A stretch of DNA of 36,911 nucleotides from Odoribacter sp. OttesenSCG-928-L07 (GTDB taxonomy: Bacteria > Bacteroidota > Bacteroidia > Bacteroidales > BM520), in contig JAJDHA010000011.1 in assembly GCA_030265965.1 (NCBI GenBank), positions 1-36,911 on the forward strand. Reading direction: 5' to 3'. The notes beneath the pieces are model-generated. The model was not told where the DNA came from. It made no database searches and saw only the letters and a list, made by a program, of their open reading frames with translations. Positions 23,583 to 32,799 of this stretch are shown here, piece after piece (the first letter of the stretch is position 1; every line of letters starts with the position of its first letter). A program made the position numbers and the translations under genes.

Positions 23583-25220
23583 CTATCCTAAGAACATTTT
23601 AATATCTTCATCAACTGAGGAAATTCCTCCAATGCCAAAGTTGTCGATAAGAACTTTCGCAACGTTTGGTGAAAGGAAAGCAGGTAATGTAGGTCCTAAG
23701 TGAATGTTTTTCACTCCTAAGGAAAGCAGAGCCAAAAGAACGATTACGGCTTTTTGCTCGTACCAAGCAATGTTATACGCTATTGGCAATTCGTTCACAT
23801 CATTCAACTCAAATACTTCTTTTAATTTCAAAGCAATTAATGCAAGCGAATAGCTATCATTACATTGGCCTGCATCTAATACACGCGGAATACCACCAAT
23901 ATCGCCCAATGGCAATTTGTTATAACGATATTTTGCGCAACCTGCTGTAAGGATAACTGTATCTTTTGGAAGTTTCTCTGCAAACTCTGTATAATATTCA
24001 CGACCTTTCATACGTCCGTCGCAACCGGCCATCACAAAGAATTTGCGAATAGCTCCGGATTTTACTGCATCAACTACTTTATCTGCTAATGCAAATACTT
24101 GTTCGTGAGCAAAACCACCGACAATTTCTCCGGTTTCGATTTCTGTTGGAGCTTTACATCTTTTCGCGTGCTCAATTATTTGCGAGAAATCTTTAGCTTG
24201 TCCGTTTTTACGATCTTCGATATGAATAAATCCGTTGAAACCTGATGCTCCTGTAGTATAAACCCTATCTGCATAAGTTGAAGTAGCGCGAGGCGGTACA
24301 ATGCAGTTTGTTGTAAACAAGATAGGTCCGTTGAAAGATTCAAATTCTTCATTTTGACGCCACCAAGCACTGCCGTAGTTACCTGCGAAATGGCTGTATT
24401 TCTTAAATGCAGGATAATAATGTGCAGGAAGCATTTCGCTGTGCGTATAAACATCCACTCCAGTACCTTCTGTTTGCTCAAGAAGATCTTGCATATCGCG
24501 AAGGTCGTGACCGGAAATTAATATCGCCGGATTATTTCTAACACCGATATTTACTTTTGTGATTTCAGGATTTCCATAAGTTGACGTGTTGGCTTTATCG
24601 AGTAGAGCCATAGTTTTAACGCCGTATTCTCCACATTTTAGAACCAAAGCGGTTAATTCGTCAGCAGAAAGTTCTTTGGTAGTAGCAACTAATGCTTCTT
24701 GCATAAAGGCGTGGATATCGTTATCATCGAAGCCCAAATTAACTGCATGTTCAGCGTATGCTGCCATACCTTTTAAACCGTAAGTAAGCAATTCGCGTAA
24801 TGAACGCACATCTTCATTTTCAGTTTTTAATACTCCGATGGTTGCCGCTTTGGTTTCCATTTCTTCCAAAGTATTTCCTTTCCATGACATACAATCACAA
24901 CTCACAGTTATGTTTCCTGCTTCTGCTGCAAGCTTATCTCTCAGAGCAATAGCTTCTGTGATACGTGTTACAAAGCGATCTTTGTCGAAATTTGCATTGG
25001 TAATCGTCATAAATAACGATTCCATCACAAAATGATTGGTTTGAGTTGGTACCTCAATTCCATTTTTACGCATTTCTACTGTGTAGCGCGAGATACCTTT
25101 TAAGAGGTAAATCAATAAATCTTGTAAATTTGCTACATCTGAAGTTTTACCACAAACTCCTTTTACTGTACAGCCTTTATTTTGTGCTGTTTCTTGACAT
25201 TGAAAACAAAACATACTCAT
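23583..25220 (-). CDS. hcp: Hydroxylamine reductase / hybrid cluster protein Hcp
   Basis: Hcp reduces hydroxylamine in vitro and is linked to nitric oxide detoxification under anaerobic conditions. The 545-aa protein has the N-terminal Fe-S cysteines C5-x2-C8-x8-C17-x5-C23 ([21 protein letters not shown]), the compact spacing of anaerobe-type Hcp. Hybrid-cluster ligand motifs are [51 protein letters not shown] and [18 protein letters not shown]. It is downstream of a ferredoxin-domain gene and a cupin gene, and the operon is divergent from a Crp/Fnr regulator, a layout typical of HcpR-controlled systems. Confidence 0.97.
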   Translation of the reverse strand: MSMFCFQCQETAQNKGCTVKGVCGKTSDVANLQDLLIYLLKGISRYTVEMRKNGIEVPTQTNHFVMESLFMTITNANFDKDRFVTRITEAIALRDKLAAEAGNITVSCDCMSWKGNTLEEMETKAATIGVLKTENEDVRSLRELLTYGLKGMAAYAEHAVNLGFDDNDIHAFMQEALVATTKELSADELTALVLKCGEYGVKTMALLDKANTSTYGNPEITKVNIGVRNNPAILISGHDLRDMQDLLEQTEGTGVDVYTHSEMLPAHYYPAFKKYSHFAGNYGSAWWRQNEEFESFNGPILFTTNCIVPPRATSTYADRVYTTGASGFNGFIHIEDRKNGQAKDFSQIIEHAKRCKAPTEIETGEIVGGFAHEQVFALADKVVDAVKSGAIRKFFVMAGCDGRMKGREYYTEFAEKLPKDTVILTAGCAKYRYNKLPLGDIGGIPRVLDAGQCNDSYSLALIALKLKEVFELNDVNELPIAYNIAWYEQKAVIVLLALLSLGVKNIHLGPTLPAFLSPNVAKVLIDNFGIGGISSVDEDIKMFLG

Positions 25221-25255
25221 AATTTTAAAATTTAATGTTAATGATTATTTATTTT

Positions 25256-25594
25256 TTATAAAAGCTTGGTTTGGGTTGTCGGGCGCGGAGCTTTCACAAC
25301 CAAAATTCGTGCTTGGTGTTCTGAATTATTAGATAAACAGTGTATTATATTTTTCGGACTTTCAACAAGAACGTCCTTCCATACTGTTTTTGTTTCATCA
25401 CCGACTCTAACTTCCGGTGTTCCTTCTAATATATAAAAGAATACATCAACGGGGGTAATATGCGGCTTCAAACTTTCTCCTGCTTTAAGCGTAATATGAA
25501 CTGCTTGTGCAGAATTTTCATCATATATTTTACGAATATCCACATTATGTGGAGTATTTGAAACTCCTGTTTGTTTTACATCTATTAGCTTCAT
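25256..25594 (-). CDS. Small cupin-domain protein
   Basis: The 112-aa protein (start MKLIDVKQTGVSNTP at 25594; a longer frame from 25621 would overlap the upstream gene) is a single cupin barrel. It contains ITLKAGESLKPHITPVDVFF, then YILEGTPEVRVGDETKTV and a second cupin strand SPKNIIHCLSNNSEHQARIL. Two histidines (PHITP and IIHCL) could bind a metal. The ligand is unknown. It lies between the ferredoxin-domain gene and hcp, 14 bp after the former, so it probably serves the same nitrosative-stress unit. Confidence 0.8.
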   Translation of the reverse strand: MKLIDVKQTGVSNTPHNVDIRKIYDENSAQAVHITLKAGESLKPHITPVDVFFYILEGTPEVRVGDETKTVWKDVLVESPKNIIHCLSNNSEHQARILVVKAPRPTTQTKLL

Positions 25595-25608
25595 AATCAA
25601 GACAATAT

Positions 25609-26460
25609 TTATAACACCCAATTTTCTTCTAAAATTTCTCCTTGAATACCAACAACTACTTTTTTTATCGGTATTTTGCGTGAAGCTTGTTCAGCAGCCA
25701 TTTTCACCAACTGAAGTAATCCACCGCAACACGGTACTTCCATTATAACAACAGTCAACGTATTAATGTTGGATTGATCTATCATTGCGGTAATTTTTTC
25801 CACATAACTTTCTTTGCCGCTATCAAGTTTTGGACATGCGATAGCTAATATGTGATTCTTAATAAATTTTTCGTGGAAATTTCCATAAGAAAAAGCTGTA
25901 CAATCAGCTGCGATTACTACATCTGCGCGATTAAAATATCCTGCTTGAGGATTTAACAAATGTAACTGAATGGGCCATTGTTGCAATTGTGAAGGCACTT
26001 CATTAGTTGTTGGTATTGAGTTTTTCGGAGCAAAAGCTCTTTCTCCGCTACCCGGACAAGCGTGCGGTTGTTGAAAGCCGCCACAACTTTCTTCTTTTTT
26101 CTCTAAATTCATATCTATTTCTATATTATGTTCTTTTAAATAATTAAGCCCTTGCGATAAGAGCTCTGTTTCATTATGATCTTTCAAGTGCATGAGATGC
26201 GCTTTAATTGTTTTTTCTCCTTTAGGAACAAGTCTTTCCATCACTGCAACTTCGTCGTATGGTTCTGCCTCGCGTTCTTCAAGTTCAATTGCACCAACAG
26301 GACAATCGCCTATACAAGCTCCTAAACCATCACAATACAATTCACTAACCATTCTGGCTTTACCATCAATTAACTGTAATGCTCCTTCGTGACAACCACT
26401 TACACACAATCCGCAGCCGTTGCACTTATCTTCATCTATTTTAATAATTGTTCGTTTCAT
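25609..26460 (-). CDS. Ferredoxin-domain Fe-S protein associated with Hcp
   Basis: The 283-aa protein (ATG 26460; an upstream TTG at 26472 is less likely) starts with a 4Fe-4S module: C13-x2-C16-x2-C19-x3-C23 (CNGCGLCVSGCHEG), then CDGLGACIGDCPVG (C43, C49, C53). The C-terminal part has further cysteines in EESCGGFQQPHACPG, VIAADCTAFSYG, AIACPKLD and EVPCCGGLLQ, suggesting more Fe-S binding. Proteins of this make-up commonly sit beside hcp and may supply its electrons; that partner role is inferred. It is the first gene of the operon, 24 bp after a TATTTTTG promoter element. Confidence 0.85.
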   Translation of the reverse strand: MKRTIIKIDEDKCNGCGLCVSGCHEGALQLIDGKARMVSELYCDGLGACIGDCPVGAIELEEREAEPYDEVAVMERLVPKGEKTIKAHLMHLKDHNETELLSQGLNYLKEHNIEIDMNLEKKEESCGGFQQPHACPGSGERAFAPKNSIPTTNEVPSQLQQWPIQLHLLNPQAGYFNRADVVIAADCTAFSYGNFHEKFIKNHILAIACPKLDSGKESYVEKITAMIDQSNINTLTVVIMEVPCCGGLLQLVKMAAEQASRKIPIKKVVVGIQGEILEENWVL

Positions 26461-26483
26461 ATCTTTATTCAATTAATTTTGTG

Positions 26484-26491
26484 CAAAAATA
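26484..26491 (-). promoter_or_regulatory. TAnnTTTG promoter element of the ferredoxin-cupin-hcp operon
   Basis: On the minus strand TATTTTTG lies 24 bp before the ATG at 26460. The palindrome at 26513-26528 is centred about 33 bp upstream of it, near minus 40, the usual place for class II activation by Crp/Fnr proteins. Confidence 0.6.
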
Positions 26492-26512
26492 CAGGCTTAA
26501 AAACATATAGAT

Positions 26513-26528
26513 TGTAACATTTGTTACA
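26513..26528. promoter_or_regulatory. Crp/Fnr-type operator between the hcp operon and its regulator
   Basis: TGTAACATTTGTTACA has perfect 7-bp inverted half-sites around a central TT. It lies between two divergent TAnnTTTG elements, near minus 40 for the hcp operon and near minus 36 for the regulator gene. The likely ligand is the Crp/Fnr protein encoded at 26574. Binding is inferred. Confidence 0.75.
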
Positions 26529-26545
26529 CTTTTGAAAAAAATTAT

Positions 26546-26553
26546 TATATTTG
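26546..26553 (+). promoter_or_regulatory. TAnnTTTG promoter element of the Crp/Fnr regulator gene
   Basis: TATATTTG lies 20 bp before the ATG at 26574. It rules out the upstream TTG at 26532 as the translation start, because that codon lies before the expected transcript start. Confidence 0.6.
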
Positions 26554-26573
26554 CAGAATTAATTTTTGAAATT

Positions 26574-27236
26574 ATGAATTCTGACTTATTATTTTTCTGT
26601 ACAATGTGTCGCGAGAAACCTCTTGACGAGATAGCAAATTTAAAATGCACTATTGATCATAAGATTAAAACTTACAAAAAAGGAGAATACATTGCTTTTC
26701 AGGGAGATCACATTTCTAATTTATATATGCTCTCAAAAGGCAAGGTAAAAATGGAGATTATCACCGATTCAGGACTTAGCATTTTTATGGAAGAAATATC
26801 AGCGCCTTATCCTTTAGCTACAGCTTTTTTATTTGCTGAGGACAATTGTTTTCCTGCAGAAGTAGTTGCATTAGAGGATTGCGAGATAATCCTTATTAGC
26901 AAACAAGCTGTTGAAAAACAGATAGCTAAATGTCCGGGATTTTTGAGAGGATATATGGCATTTACTGCTAATCAAGCACAATCCTTATCAGATAGGTTGA
27001 AAATATTTTCTCAGAAAAGTATCAAGGCTAAGATTGCATACTATATTTTACAGCGCGACAAGAAAGGTAGTTTTGATTTGGAACAAAACATTACTTCTCT
27101 TGCCGAATATTTTGGAGTAGAGAGGCCATCATTGTCAAGAGCCATTTCCGAGATGGTAAAGGATGGTATTATTGAATATAAAGGTGGAAAAGGAAAGATT
27201 TTAAAATACGATAGTTTAAAGGAGTTTTTGGAATAA
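26574..27236 (+). CDS. Crp/Fnr-family regulator, probably HcpR-like
   Basis: The 220-aa protein (ATG 26574) has an N-terminal cyclic-nucleotide-binding-like beta barrel (YKKGEYIAFQGDHISNLYML, then GKVKMEIITDSG), a dimerisation helix around YMAFTANQAQSLSDRLKIF, and a C-terminal winged helix with LAEYFGVERPSLSRAISEMV as the recognition unit (about residues 170-190). It has two N-terminal cysteines (Cys9, Cys12) but not the four-cysteine pattern of Fnr. Divergent placement from hcp and the shared palindrome suggest it senses nitrosative stress, perhaps through haem as reported for HcpR. That sensing mode is not visible in the sequence. Confidence 0.87.
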   Translation: MNSDLLFFCTMCREKPLDEIANLKCTIDHKIKTYKKGEYIAFQGDHISNLYMLSKGKVKMEIITDSGLSIFMEEISAPYPLATAFLFAEDNCFPAEVVALEDCEIILISKQAVEKQIAKCPGFLRGYMAFTANQAQSLSDRLKIFSQKSIKAKIAYYILQRDKKGSFDLEQNITSLAEYFGVERPSLSRAISEMVKDGIIEYKGGKGKILKYDSLKEFLE

Positions 27237-27251
27237 ATGTGGAGGGGGTTT

Positions 27252-27998
27252 TCAAACATCAAAATTCACCCCAGCTTTTCGAGCCTGGTCATGTTGCAGA
27301 CGGCGATTGATGTTGTAAAGTTTTCCTTCTTTGATAAACTTCGCTCCTGTTTGTTTGAACCAAAACGAAACGTTATGTTCCACACACAAATCATGTAATT
27401 CCATCACCCAATCGAAATTACAAGGTCTTGCATTATATCCTGACTCGCCGCCGGCAACCACTTGCTCTACCCATGAGCCAATATTAAAAGGATTCAGATC
27501 TATACGTTCCAAAAGTGGTTCACATATAATGATTTTGTGCTTTATGGGAGCTTCTTTGTAAATTGGTAGGCGATAATCTGCACGATCTTGATTTTCAACA
27601 GTGCAGCAAATAGTTACGTTTTCATATCCATCACCCCAGTCATTAGGTAAGCATTGCATAAGACGATCGATGCGTTTGGTAATCATCATAAAACGCAAAT
27701 CATTGCGCAAGCGTATCATTTCCCATGCTTCTTCGCGCCACTCGTCTGCATCTTCCAGAAAAAAATCGGAGGTAAAGCAAGTATAGACTAATGTGCCTGA
27801 TGAAATTTTGTATTCTCCGTTACGTTTCTTTTGCAGAGGAAGATCAAAATTCTTGGTTTTAGAAACAATATTGCTGTCAATTCCTCTCTTTGAATCGCCA
27901 AGATACACGTAGCAATTCTTACAACCGGCGCTTAACTTATGACAGCCGTGCCATAGGTTCCACATTTTAGATTTGGGTTCGATAGCATTTTTTATCAT
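27252..27998 (-). CDS. DUF5131 / phage Gp37-Gp68 family protein
   Basis: The 248-aa protein has the family's N-terminal WNLWHGCHKLSAGCKNCYVY, giving cysteines C19-x6-C26-x2-C29 that recall a radical-SAM-like cluster site. It also has CFTSDFFLEDADEWREEAW (about residues 75-93), MMITKRIDRL, CTVENQDRADYRLPI and VAGGESGYNARPCNFDWV near 185. The family is found in phages and bacterial chromosomes; its reaction is not established. It stands alone, convergent with the Crp/Fnr gene (15 bp between stops) and downstream of the dnaK terminator. Confidence 0.85.
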   Translation of the reverse strand: MIKNAIEPKSKMWNLWHGCHKLSAGCKNCYVYLGDSKRGIDSNIVSKTKNFDLPLQKKRNGEYKISSGTLVYTCFTSDFFLEDADEWREEAWEMIRLRNDLRFMMITKRIDRLMQCLPNDWGDGYENVTICCTVENQDRADYRLPIYKEAPIKHKIIICEPLLERIDLNPFNIGSWVEQVVAGGESGYNARPCNFDWVMELHDLCVEHNVSFWFKQTGAKFIKEGKLYNINRRLQHDQARKAGVNFDV

Positions 27999-28030
27999 TT
28001 CCTTCTATTGTTACTGTTGATTTTTCAAAA

Positions 28031-28063
28031 AAAATGCGGTAAGCTACTCACCTACCGCATTTT
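28031..28063 (-). terminator. Intrinsic terminator after dnaK
   Basis: AAAATGCGGTA (28031-28041) pairs perfectly with TACCGCATTTT (28053-28063). On the minus strand the stem runs into a T-rich tract. It lies 25 bp after the dnaK stop. Confidence 0.85.
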
Positions 28064-28087
28064 CATTAATAATTTATTATTTAAAAA

Positions 28088-29992
28088 TTACTTCACCTCT
28101 TCAAAATCAACATCTTGTACATCATCAGAGCCGGCAGAACTGTTGTTTTGTTCTTGATTTGGATTTGCACCCGGATCTTGTTGTGTTTCTTGAGATGCTT
28201 TGTACATATCTTCGCTTGCTGCGTGCCATGCTGCATTTATTTTTTCCATAGCAGCGTCAATTCCCGACATGTTTCTATTTTTATGAGCTTCTTTCAATTC
28301 TTCGAGAGCAGATTCAATAGGAGCTTTCTTATCAGCCGGCAATTTATCTCCAAATTCTTTGAGTTGCTTTTCTGTTTGGAAGATCATTGTATCAGCAGAG
28401 TTGATTTTATCAACTTCTTCCTTTTGTTTTTTATCTGCTTCGGCATTAGCTTCAGCTTCGGCTTTCATCTTTTTGATTTCATCTTCAGACAATCCTGAGG
28501 AAGCTTCAATTCTGATGTTTTGAGATTTGCCTGTACCTTTATCTTTTGCAGTAACGTTAAGAATACCGTTTGCATCGATATCAAAAGATACTTCAATTTG
28601 AGGAACACCTCTTGGAGCCGGAGCGATTCCATCTAAATGGAATTTTCCGATACTCTTATTTTGTGCTGCCATCGGTCTTTCACCTTGAAGAACATGAATT
28701 TCTACACCCGGTTGATTATCAGCAGCTGTTGAGAATGTTTCAGATTTTCTCGTTGGAATAGTAGTGTTTGCATCAATAAGTTTAGTAAACACTCCTCCTA
28801 AAGTTTCAATTCCGAGTGAAAGTGGAGTTACGTCAAGAAGCAGAACATCATTTACTTCTCCGGTAAGAACACCGCCTTGGATAGCTGCACCAATTGCGAC
28901 AACTTCATCAGGGTTAACACCTTTTGATGGAGCTTTTCCAAAAAATTCTTCTACAACTTTTTGAATTGCAGGAATACGAGTTGAGCCACCAACCAAAATT
29001 ACGTCGTTGATATCATTTTTTGTATAGCCTGCATCTTGCAATGCTTTTTTACAAGGCTCAATTGTTCTACGGATTAATGTGTCGGCTAATTGCTCGAATT
29101 TAGCTCTTGTCAAAGTTTTAACAAGGTGTTTTGGAACGCCATCAACAGGCATAATATAAGGTAAGTTGATTTCCGTTGAGCTTGAGCTTGAAAGTTCAAT
29201 TTTAGCTTTTTCAGCAGCTTCTTTCAAACGTTGCATAGCCATTGGATCTTTACGCAAGTCTAAGCCTTCATCTTTTTGAAATTCTTCAGCGAGCCAGTCG
29301 ATAATAACATGATCGAAGTCGTCGCCACCAAGATGAGTATCACCGTTTGTAGATTTTACTTCAAATACGCCATCGCCGAGTTCAAGGATAGAAATATCGA
29401 AAGTACCACCACCAAGGTCGAATACTGCGATTTTTTCATCATTACTTTTTCTATCAAGGCCATAAGCCAAAGCAGCTGCAGTAGGTTCGTTAATAATTCT
29501 ACGGACAACCAAACCTGCAATTTCACCTGCTTCTTTAGTAGCTTGACGTTGTGAATCGCTAAAATAAGCCGGGACTGTAATTACAGCTTCAGTAACTTCT
29601 TGTCCTAAATAATCTTCTGCAGTTTTCTTCATTTTTTGAAGAATCATTGCTGAGATTTCTTGTGGAGTATATTTTCTATCATCAATAACAACCCTTGATG
29701 TGTCATTATCGCCTTTAACAACTTGATAAGGTAATCTTTTAACTTCTTCGGTTAATTTACTAAACGGCTCCCCCATTAAACGTTTGATAGAATAAATGGT
29801 TTTAGTCGGATTAGTAATTGCTTGACGTTTTGCAGGATCACCTATTTTTCTTTCACCATTATCAGTGAAAGCGACAATAGAAGGAGTTGTACGTTTTCCT
29901 TCAGAATTTGGAATGATAACAGGTTCGTTACCTTCCATAACTGCGACACAAGAGTTAGTTGTGCCTAAGTCGATACCAATAATTTTTCCCAT
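28088..29992 (-). CDS. dnaK: Molecular chaperone DnaK (Hsp70)
   Basis: DnaK binds unfolded stretches of proteins in an ATP-dependent cycle with DnaJ and GrpE. The 634-aa protein starts [20 protein letters not shown] and shows [48 protein letters not shown] and [14 protein letters not shown] in the nucleotide-binding domain. [17 protein letters not shown] marks the start of the substrate-binding domain. The C-terminus is Asn/Gln-rich and ends [11 protein letters not shown], the usual conserved tail. It stands alone, without dnaJ or grpE nearby, as is common in this phylum. The 220-bp upstream region shows no recognised heat-shock operator. Confidence 0.98.
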   Translation of the reverse strand: MGKIIGIDLGTTNSCVAVMEGNEPVIIPNSEGKRTTPSIVAFTDNGERKIGDPAKRQAITNPTKTIYSIKRLMGEPFSKLTEEVKRLPYQVVKGDNDTSRVVIDDRKYTPQEISAMILQKMKKTAEDYLGQEVTEAVITVPAYFSDSQRQATKEAGEIAGLVVRRIINEPTAAALAYGLDRKSNDEKIAVFDLGGGTFDISILELGDGVFEVKSTNGDTHLGGDDFDHVIIDWLAEEFQKDEGLDLRKDPMAMQRLKEAAEKAKIELSSSSSTEINLPYIMPVDGVPKHLVKTLTRAKFEQLADTLIRRTIEPCKKALQDAGYTKNDINDVILVGGSTRIPAIQKVVEEFFGKAPSKGVNPDEVVAIGAAIQGGVLTGEVNDVLLLDVTPLSLGIETLGGVFTKLIDANTTIPTRKSETFSTAADNQPGVEIHVLQGERPMAAQNKSIGKFHLDGIAPAPRGVPQIEVSFDIDANGILNVTAKDKGTGKSQNIRIEASSGLSEDEIKKMKAEAEANAEADKKQKEEVDKINSADTMIFQTEKQLKEFGDKLPADKKAPIESALEELKEAHKNRNMSGIDAAMEKINAAWHAASEDMYKASQETQQDPGANPNQEQNNSSAGSDDVQDVDFEEVK

Positions 29993-30212
29993 ATCTTTAT
30001 GATTTTTAATTTATTACAAATTATTTTAAATTTCGGATGGAGGGATAACAATTTTCGTGCCAATACAAAAATCGTTAAATTAGTATGACAAAACGACAGT
30101 CGAGAGATGAAAGCTAATGTTTCAACTTAGCTCAGCACGGGTAATTAAAAAGTGAAAGGGAGAAATTGAAAGTAATAAGATACTATTTTAATGAAAAAAC
30201 ATTTTACTTTCT

Positions 30213-31241
30213 TTATTGAAATGATTTGAATTTTAAGTGATCGTATTCTAAATCATTGAGAAGTGGTGCTTTTGTTGCGGCATCACTTAAAATAAATTTA
30301 TGTTTATGTGTAATTCTTGATGTTATCAGTCCGAGTCCATTTTCAACATTTGAGAAATTAGGAATATCTTGATTTAATCCACCGGAAGCGCTACTTGCAA
30401 TATATTCATAAAAATCTTCTCCCGCGATTTTAAACACCAAAGAAAAGTCACCAATACGTCTTTTCTCAACAGACTCTTCTATTGATTTATCATCGTGCGG
30501 AACTTCTGCCAGAAGGAAGCTAAAGAAATTTTTACTCGGCAATTTTCTTGAGATAGTTGATCCTGTTCTATTATTGTTATTAGTTATTATCATATTATTC
30601 CAACGAATTGTTCTTTGAATTGTATCTCCATTTTTAAAGACTTCTAAGAAATCAAATTCACCATCAACAATATAATAAAATCCATTTCTTACTGTATCCC
30701 ATTCAAATTCTGTACTACTGATATTATTATTATAAAACGACACAGTATTTCGAGGTTTTTTTACAGTCATTTTTTCACTTACTAAAGAAATAGTTGTTCC
30801 TACTTCTTCGCCTGAGTTATTAACAACCTTTACTTTATATTGAAAAGAACTGTCAGAATTATATACTGCATTCAATTCATTATATGTTGTAGCTGCATAT
30901 ACGGTTTGATATGGATTATAAAACATCCCATCTTCTCTATTATCAACTTCTACGGGTTCAAATGTGAAAGTTTTAATATGTTTATTGTTAAAATATTTTT
31001 CAAGGGTAACAGAAATATTTTGATATTCGGAAGAATCACGGATTCCTGCCATTACCATTACATTATCATTACCTAAAAATGCTTTGTTAACTTTAATATA
31101 ACTAATAGAATCATTTCTATCTAAGAATGTATAAACAACAGTAGTCTCTTCCCAATCTGTATTCAAATTCAAAGTATTATCACAAGAATTAAAAATAGAT
31201 ATTGAAAAAAGAGCCGAAAGTAATATTATTATTTTTTTCAT
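30213..31241 (-). CDS. Lipoprotein of unknown function
   Basis: The 342-aa protein starts at MKKIIILLSALFSISIF with lipobox SIFNSC (Cys about 20); a longer frame from 31265 would run into the promoter. The mature part looks beta-rich, with short hydrophobic strands such as TTVVYTFLDRNDSISYIKVN, FQYKVKVVNNSGEEVG and GDFSLVFKIAGEDFYEYIAS near residue 280. It resembles the large group of uncharacterised Bacteroidota surface or periplasmic lipoproteins; I cannot name a family with confidence. It is monocistronic as far as can be seen. Confidence 0.8.
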   Translation of the reverse strand: MKKIIILLSALFSISIFNSCDNTLNLNTDWEETTVVYTFLDRNDSISYIKVNKAFLGNDNVMVMAGIRDSSEYQNISVTLEKYFNNKHIKTFTFEPVEVDNREDGMFYNPYQTVYAATTYNELNAVYNSDSSFQYKVKVVNNSGEEVGTTISLVSEKMTVKKPRNTVSFYNNNISSTEFEWDTVRNGFYYIVDGEFDFLEVFKNGDTIQRTIRWNNMIITNNNNRTGSTISRKLPSKNFFSFLLAEVPHDDKSIEESVEKRRIGDFSLVFKIAGEDFYEYIASSASGGLNQDIPNFSNVENGLGLITSRITHKHKFILSDAATKAPLLNDLEYDHLKFKSFQ

Positions 31242-31262
31242 TTTATTAATTATTACAACCTG

Positions 31263-31270
31263 CAAATGTA
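31263..31270 (-). promoter_or_regulatory. TAnnTTTG promoter element before the lipoprotein gene
   Basis: On the minus strand TACATTTG lies 22 bp upstream of the ATG at 31241. It supports that start over the upstream ATG at 31265. Confidence 0.5.
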
Positions 31271-31407
31271 ATAAAAAAAATGAAGATTAATACACACTAA
31301 CAAAATTTTCCATAAAGAAAAGCATAATAATAGTTGGCTTATAGTTGGCAATGTGTTTTGTAAAGGTTTCTCTACAATATTACTCTAATCTTCAACGTTC
31401 ATTTTTC

Positions 31408-32085
31408 ATGATAGCAAATAGAATCATCTACGAAGACAACCATCTTCTTGTAGTAAATAAACTACCGGGAGAGATTGTTCAATCTGATAAAACCGGCGAT
31501 TTGTCGATGATAGATGATTTGAAAAATTACCTTAGAGAGAAATACAATAAACCCGGAAATATTTATCTGACTGCTGTTCATAGAATCGACAGACCTGTAA
31601 GTGGAGCTATCATCTTTGCAAAGACAAGTAAGGCTGCTGCAAGAATGAGCAAGATAATTCAATCGCGCGACTTTCATAAATATTATTTAGCATTAACTTG
31701 TGCGAAACCTCATCCATTATCGGGAAATATCAAAAATTATCTTCTCAAAAACGAGAAGCAAAACAAATCATATATCGTTGATAAATCTGTCAAAAACGCT
31801 CAAGAAGCTGAGTTGAATTATCAATATGTAAAAAGTACTGAACGGTATCATTTAATTGAGGTAGAATTATTAACAGGCAGGCATCATCAAATAAGAGTTC
31901 AGTTGGCATCGGTTGGAGCAATCATTAAAGGAGATTTAAAGTACGGCGCAGCAAGATCAAATCCTGACGGCTCAATATGTTTACATGCTCATAAATTGAT
32001 TTTTGCACATCCTGTTAAAGATGAGGAAATGACAATTATTGCTCCCTTGCCCGAGAGTATGAGTAAATTAATTGATTCTGACTAA
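31408..32085 (+). CDS. RluA-family RNA pseudouridine synthase
   Basis: The 225-aa protein (start MIANRIIYEDNHLLVVNKLP at 31408; the longer frame from 31345 lacks family similarity) isomerises uridines in rRNA or tRNA. It carries LTAVHRIDRPVSGAIIFAKT with the catalytic aspartate at residue 61, and LLTGRHHQIRVQLASVGAII (about 155-175). It has no S4 domain, so it is a short RluA-type enzyme; the target uridine cannot be told from the sequence. Its 3' end overlaps the convergent O-methyltransferase gene by 18 bp. Confidence 0.92.
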   Translation: MIANRIIYEDNHLLVVNKLPGEIVQSDKTGDLSMIDDLKNYLREKYNKPGNIYLTAVHRIDRPVSGAIIFAKTSKAAARMSKIIQSRDFHKYYLALTCAKPHPLSGNIKNYLLKNEKQNKSYIVDKSVKNAQEAELNYQYVKSTERYHLIEVELLTGRHHQIRVQLASVGAIIKGDLKYGAARSNPDGSICLHAHKLIFAHPVKDEEMTIIAPLPESMSKLIDSD

Positions 32086-32799
32086 TGTAAGCCCGTCGCG
32101 GAAAGGAAGTAAAATATTTTCAACGCGCTTATCGTTGTTAACATACTCATTAAAAGCATGAATAATCTGAGTGTCCTTATCTTTATTTTCATTCAAATCT
32201 ATCACTTTCCCACTCCACAATACATTATCAATCAAAATAAAACTTCCTGACTTCATTTTTTTCACCAACATATCATAATATAGCCTATTATTTTGTTTGT
32301 CGGCATCAATAAAGGCGAGTTCAAAATCAACATCTAATTGCGGAATAATTTCGGCAGCATTACCAATAATAAATTCTATTTTGTGCTTTAGTCCGGATTC
32401 TGAAAAATATTTCTCAGAGATATGCTGCCATTCGGGATTGGCTTCAATTGTATAAATTTTCCCTTCTTCCGTCAAAGTTTCTGCAAAACATAATGTTGAA
32501 TAACCTGTAAATGTTCCTAATTCCAAAATATTTTTTGGATTAATCATACGTGTTACCATTCTCAGAAATTGTCCTTGCAGGTGTCCCGACATCATGCGCG
32601 GATACAATGTTTTCAAGTTAGTTTCGCGGTCTAAGCGTTTGAGCAAGTCGCTTTCTTCGCCGCTGTGGAGTGTGGCATAGTCTTCACGTAGCGCGTACTC
32701 TTCTTCTTTACTACTACTCTTACTCTGTAGATTGAAATCTACGGATAATTGTGTTTCGTCCCTGCGGGACGGTGGGTTGCTTGGATTATTGGTCGCCAT
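32068..32799 (-). CDS. SAM-dependent O-methyltransferase (class I, COMT-like)
   Basis: The 243-aa protein has a Rossmann methyltransferase core: PRMMSGHLQGQFLRMVTRMI (about residues 67-86), the SAM-binding ILELGTFTGYSTLCFAETL, YTIEANPEWQ, FELAFIDADKQNNRLYYDML, and ILIDNVLWSGKV with metal-binding aspartate and asparagine. Homologues usually start near EYALREDY. Here about 35 extra residues precede it, coded by DNA that holds two palindromic repeats. The ATG overlaps the M16 peptidase gene by 14 bp, so translation is probably coupled. The substrate is unknown. Confidence 0.9.
   Translation of the reverse strand: MATNNPSNPPSRRDETQLSVDFNLQSKSSSKEEEYALREDYATLHSGEESDLLKRLDRETNLKTLYPRMMSGHLQGQFLRMVTRMINPKNILELGTFTGYSTLCFAETLTEEGKIYTIEANPEWQHISEKYFSESGLKHKIEFIIGNAAEIIPQLDVDFELAFIDADKQNNRLYYDMLVKKMKSGSFILIDNVLWSGKVIDLNENKDKDTQIIHAFNEYVNNDKRVENILLPFRDGLTLVRIN
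32725..32771. repeat. Pair of palindromic repeats inside the O-methyltransferase 5' end
   Basis: GTAGATT-GA-AATCTAC (32727-32742) and CGTCCCTGCGGGACG (32757-32771) lie 14 bp apart. They code for residues about 10-25 of the O-methyltransferase. Similar palindromes occur elsewhere in the window. Confidence 0.7.

Noticed and set aside
28115..28498. Plus-strand frame of 127 codons opposite dnaK
   Set aside because: Antisense shadow of the dnaK C-terminal coding region.
29993..30212. Possible RNA gene or heat-shock operator upstream of dnaK
   Set aside because: Only a weak 6-bp hairpin (30112-30132) is visible, with no CIRCE-like inverted repeat and no tRNA-like fold.
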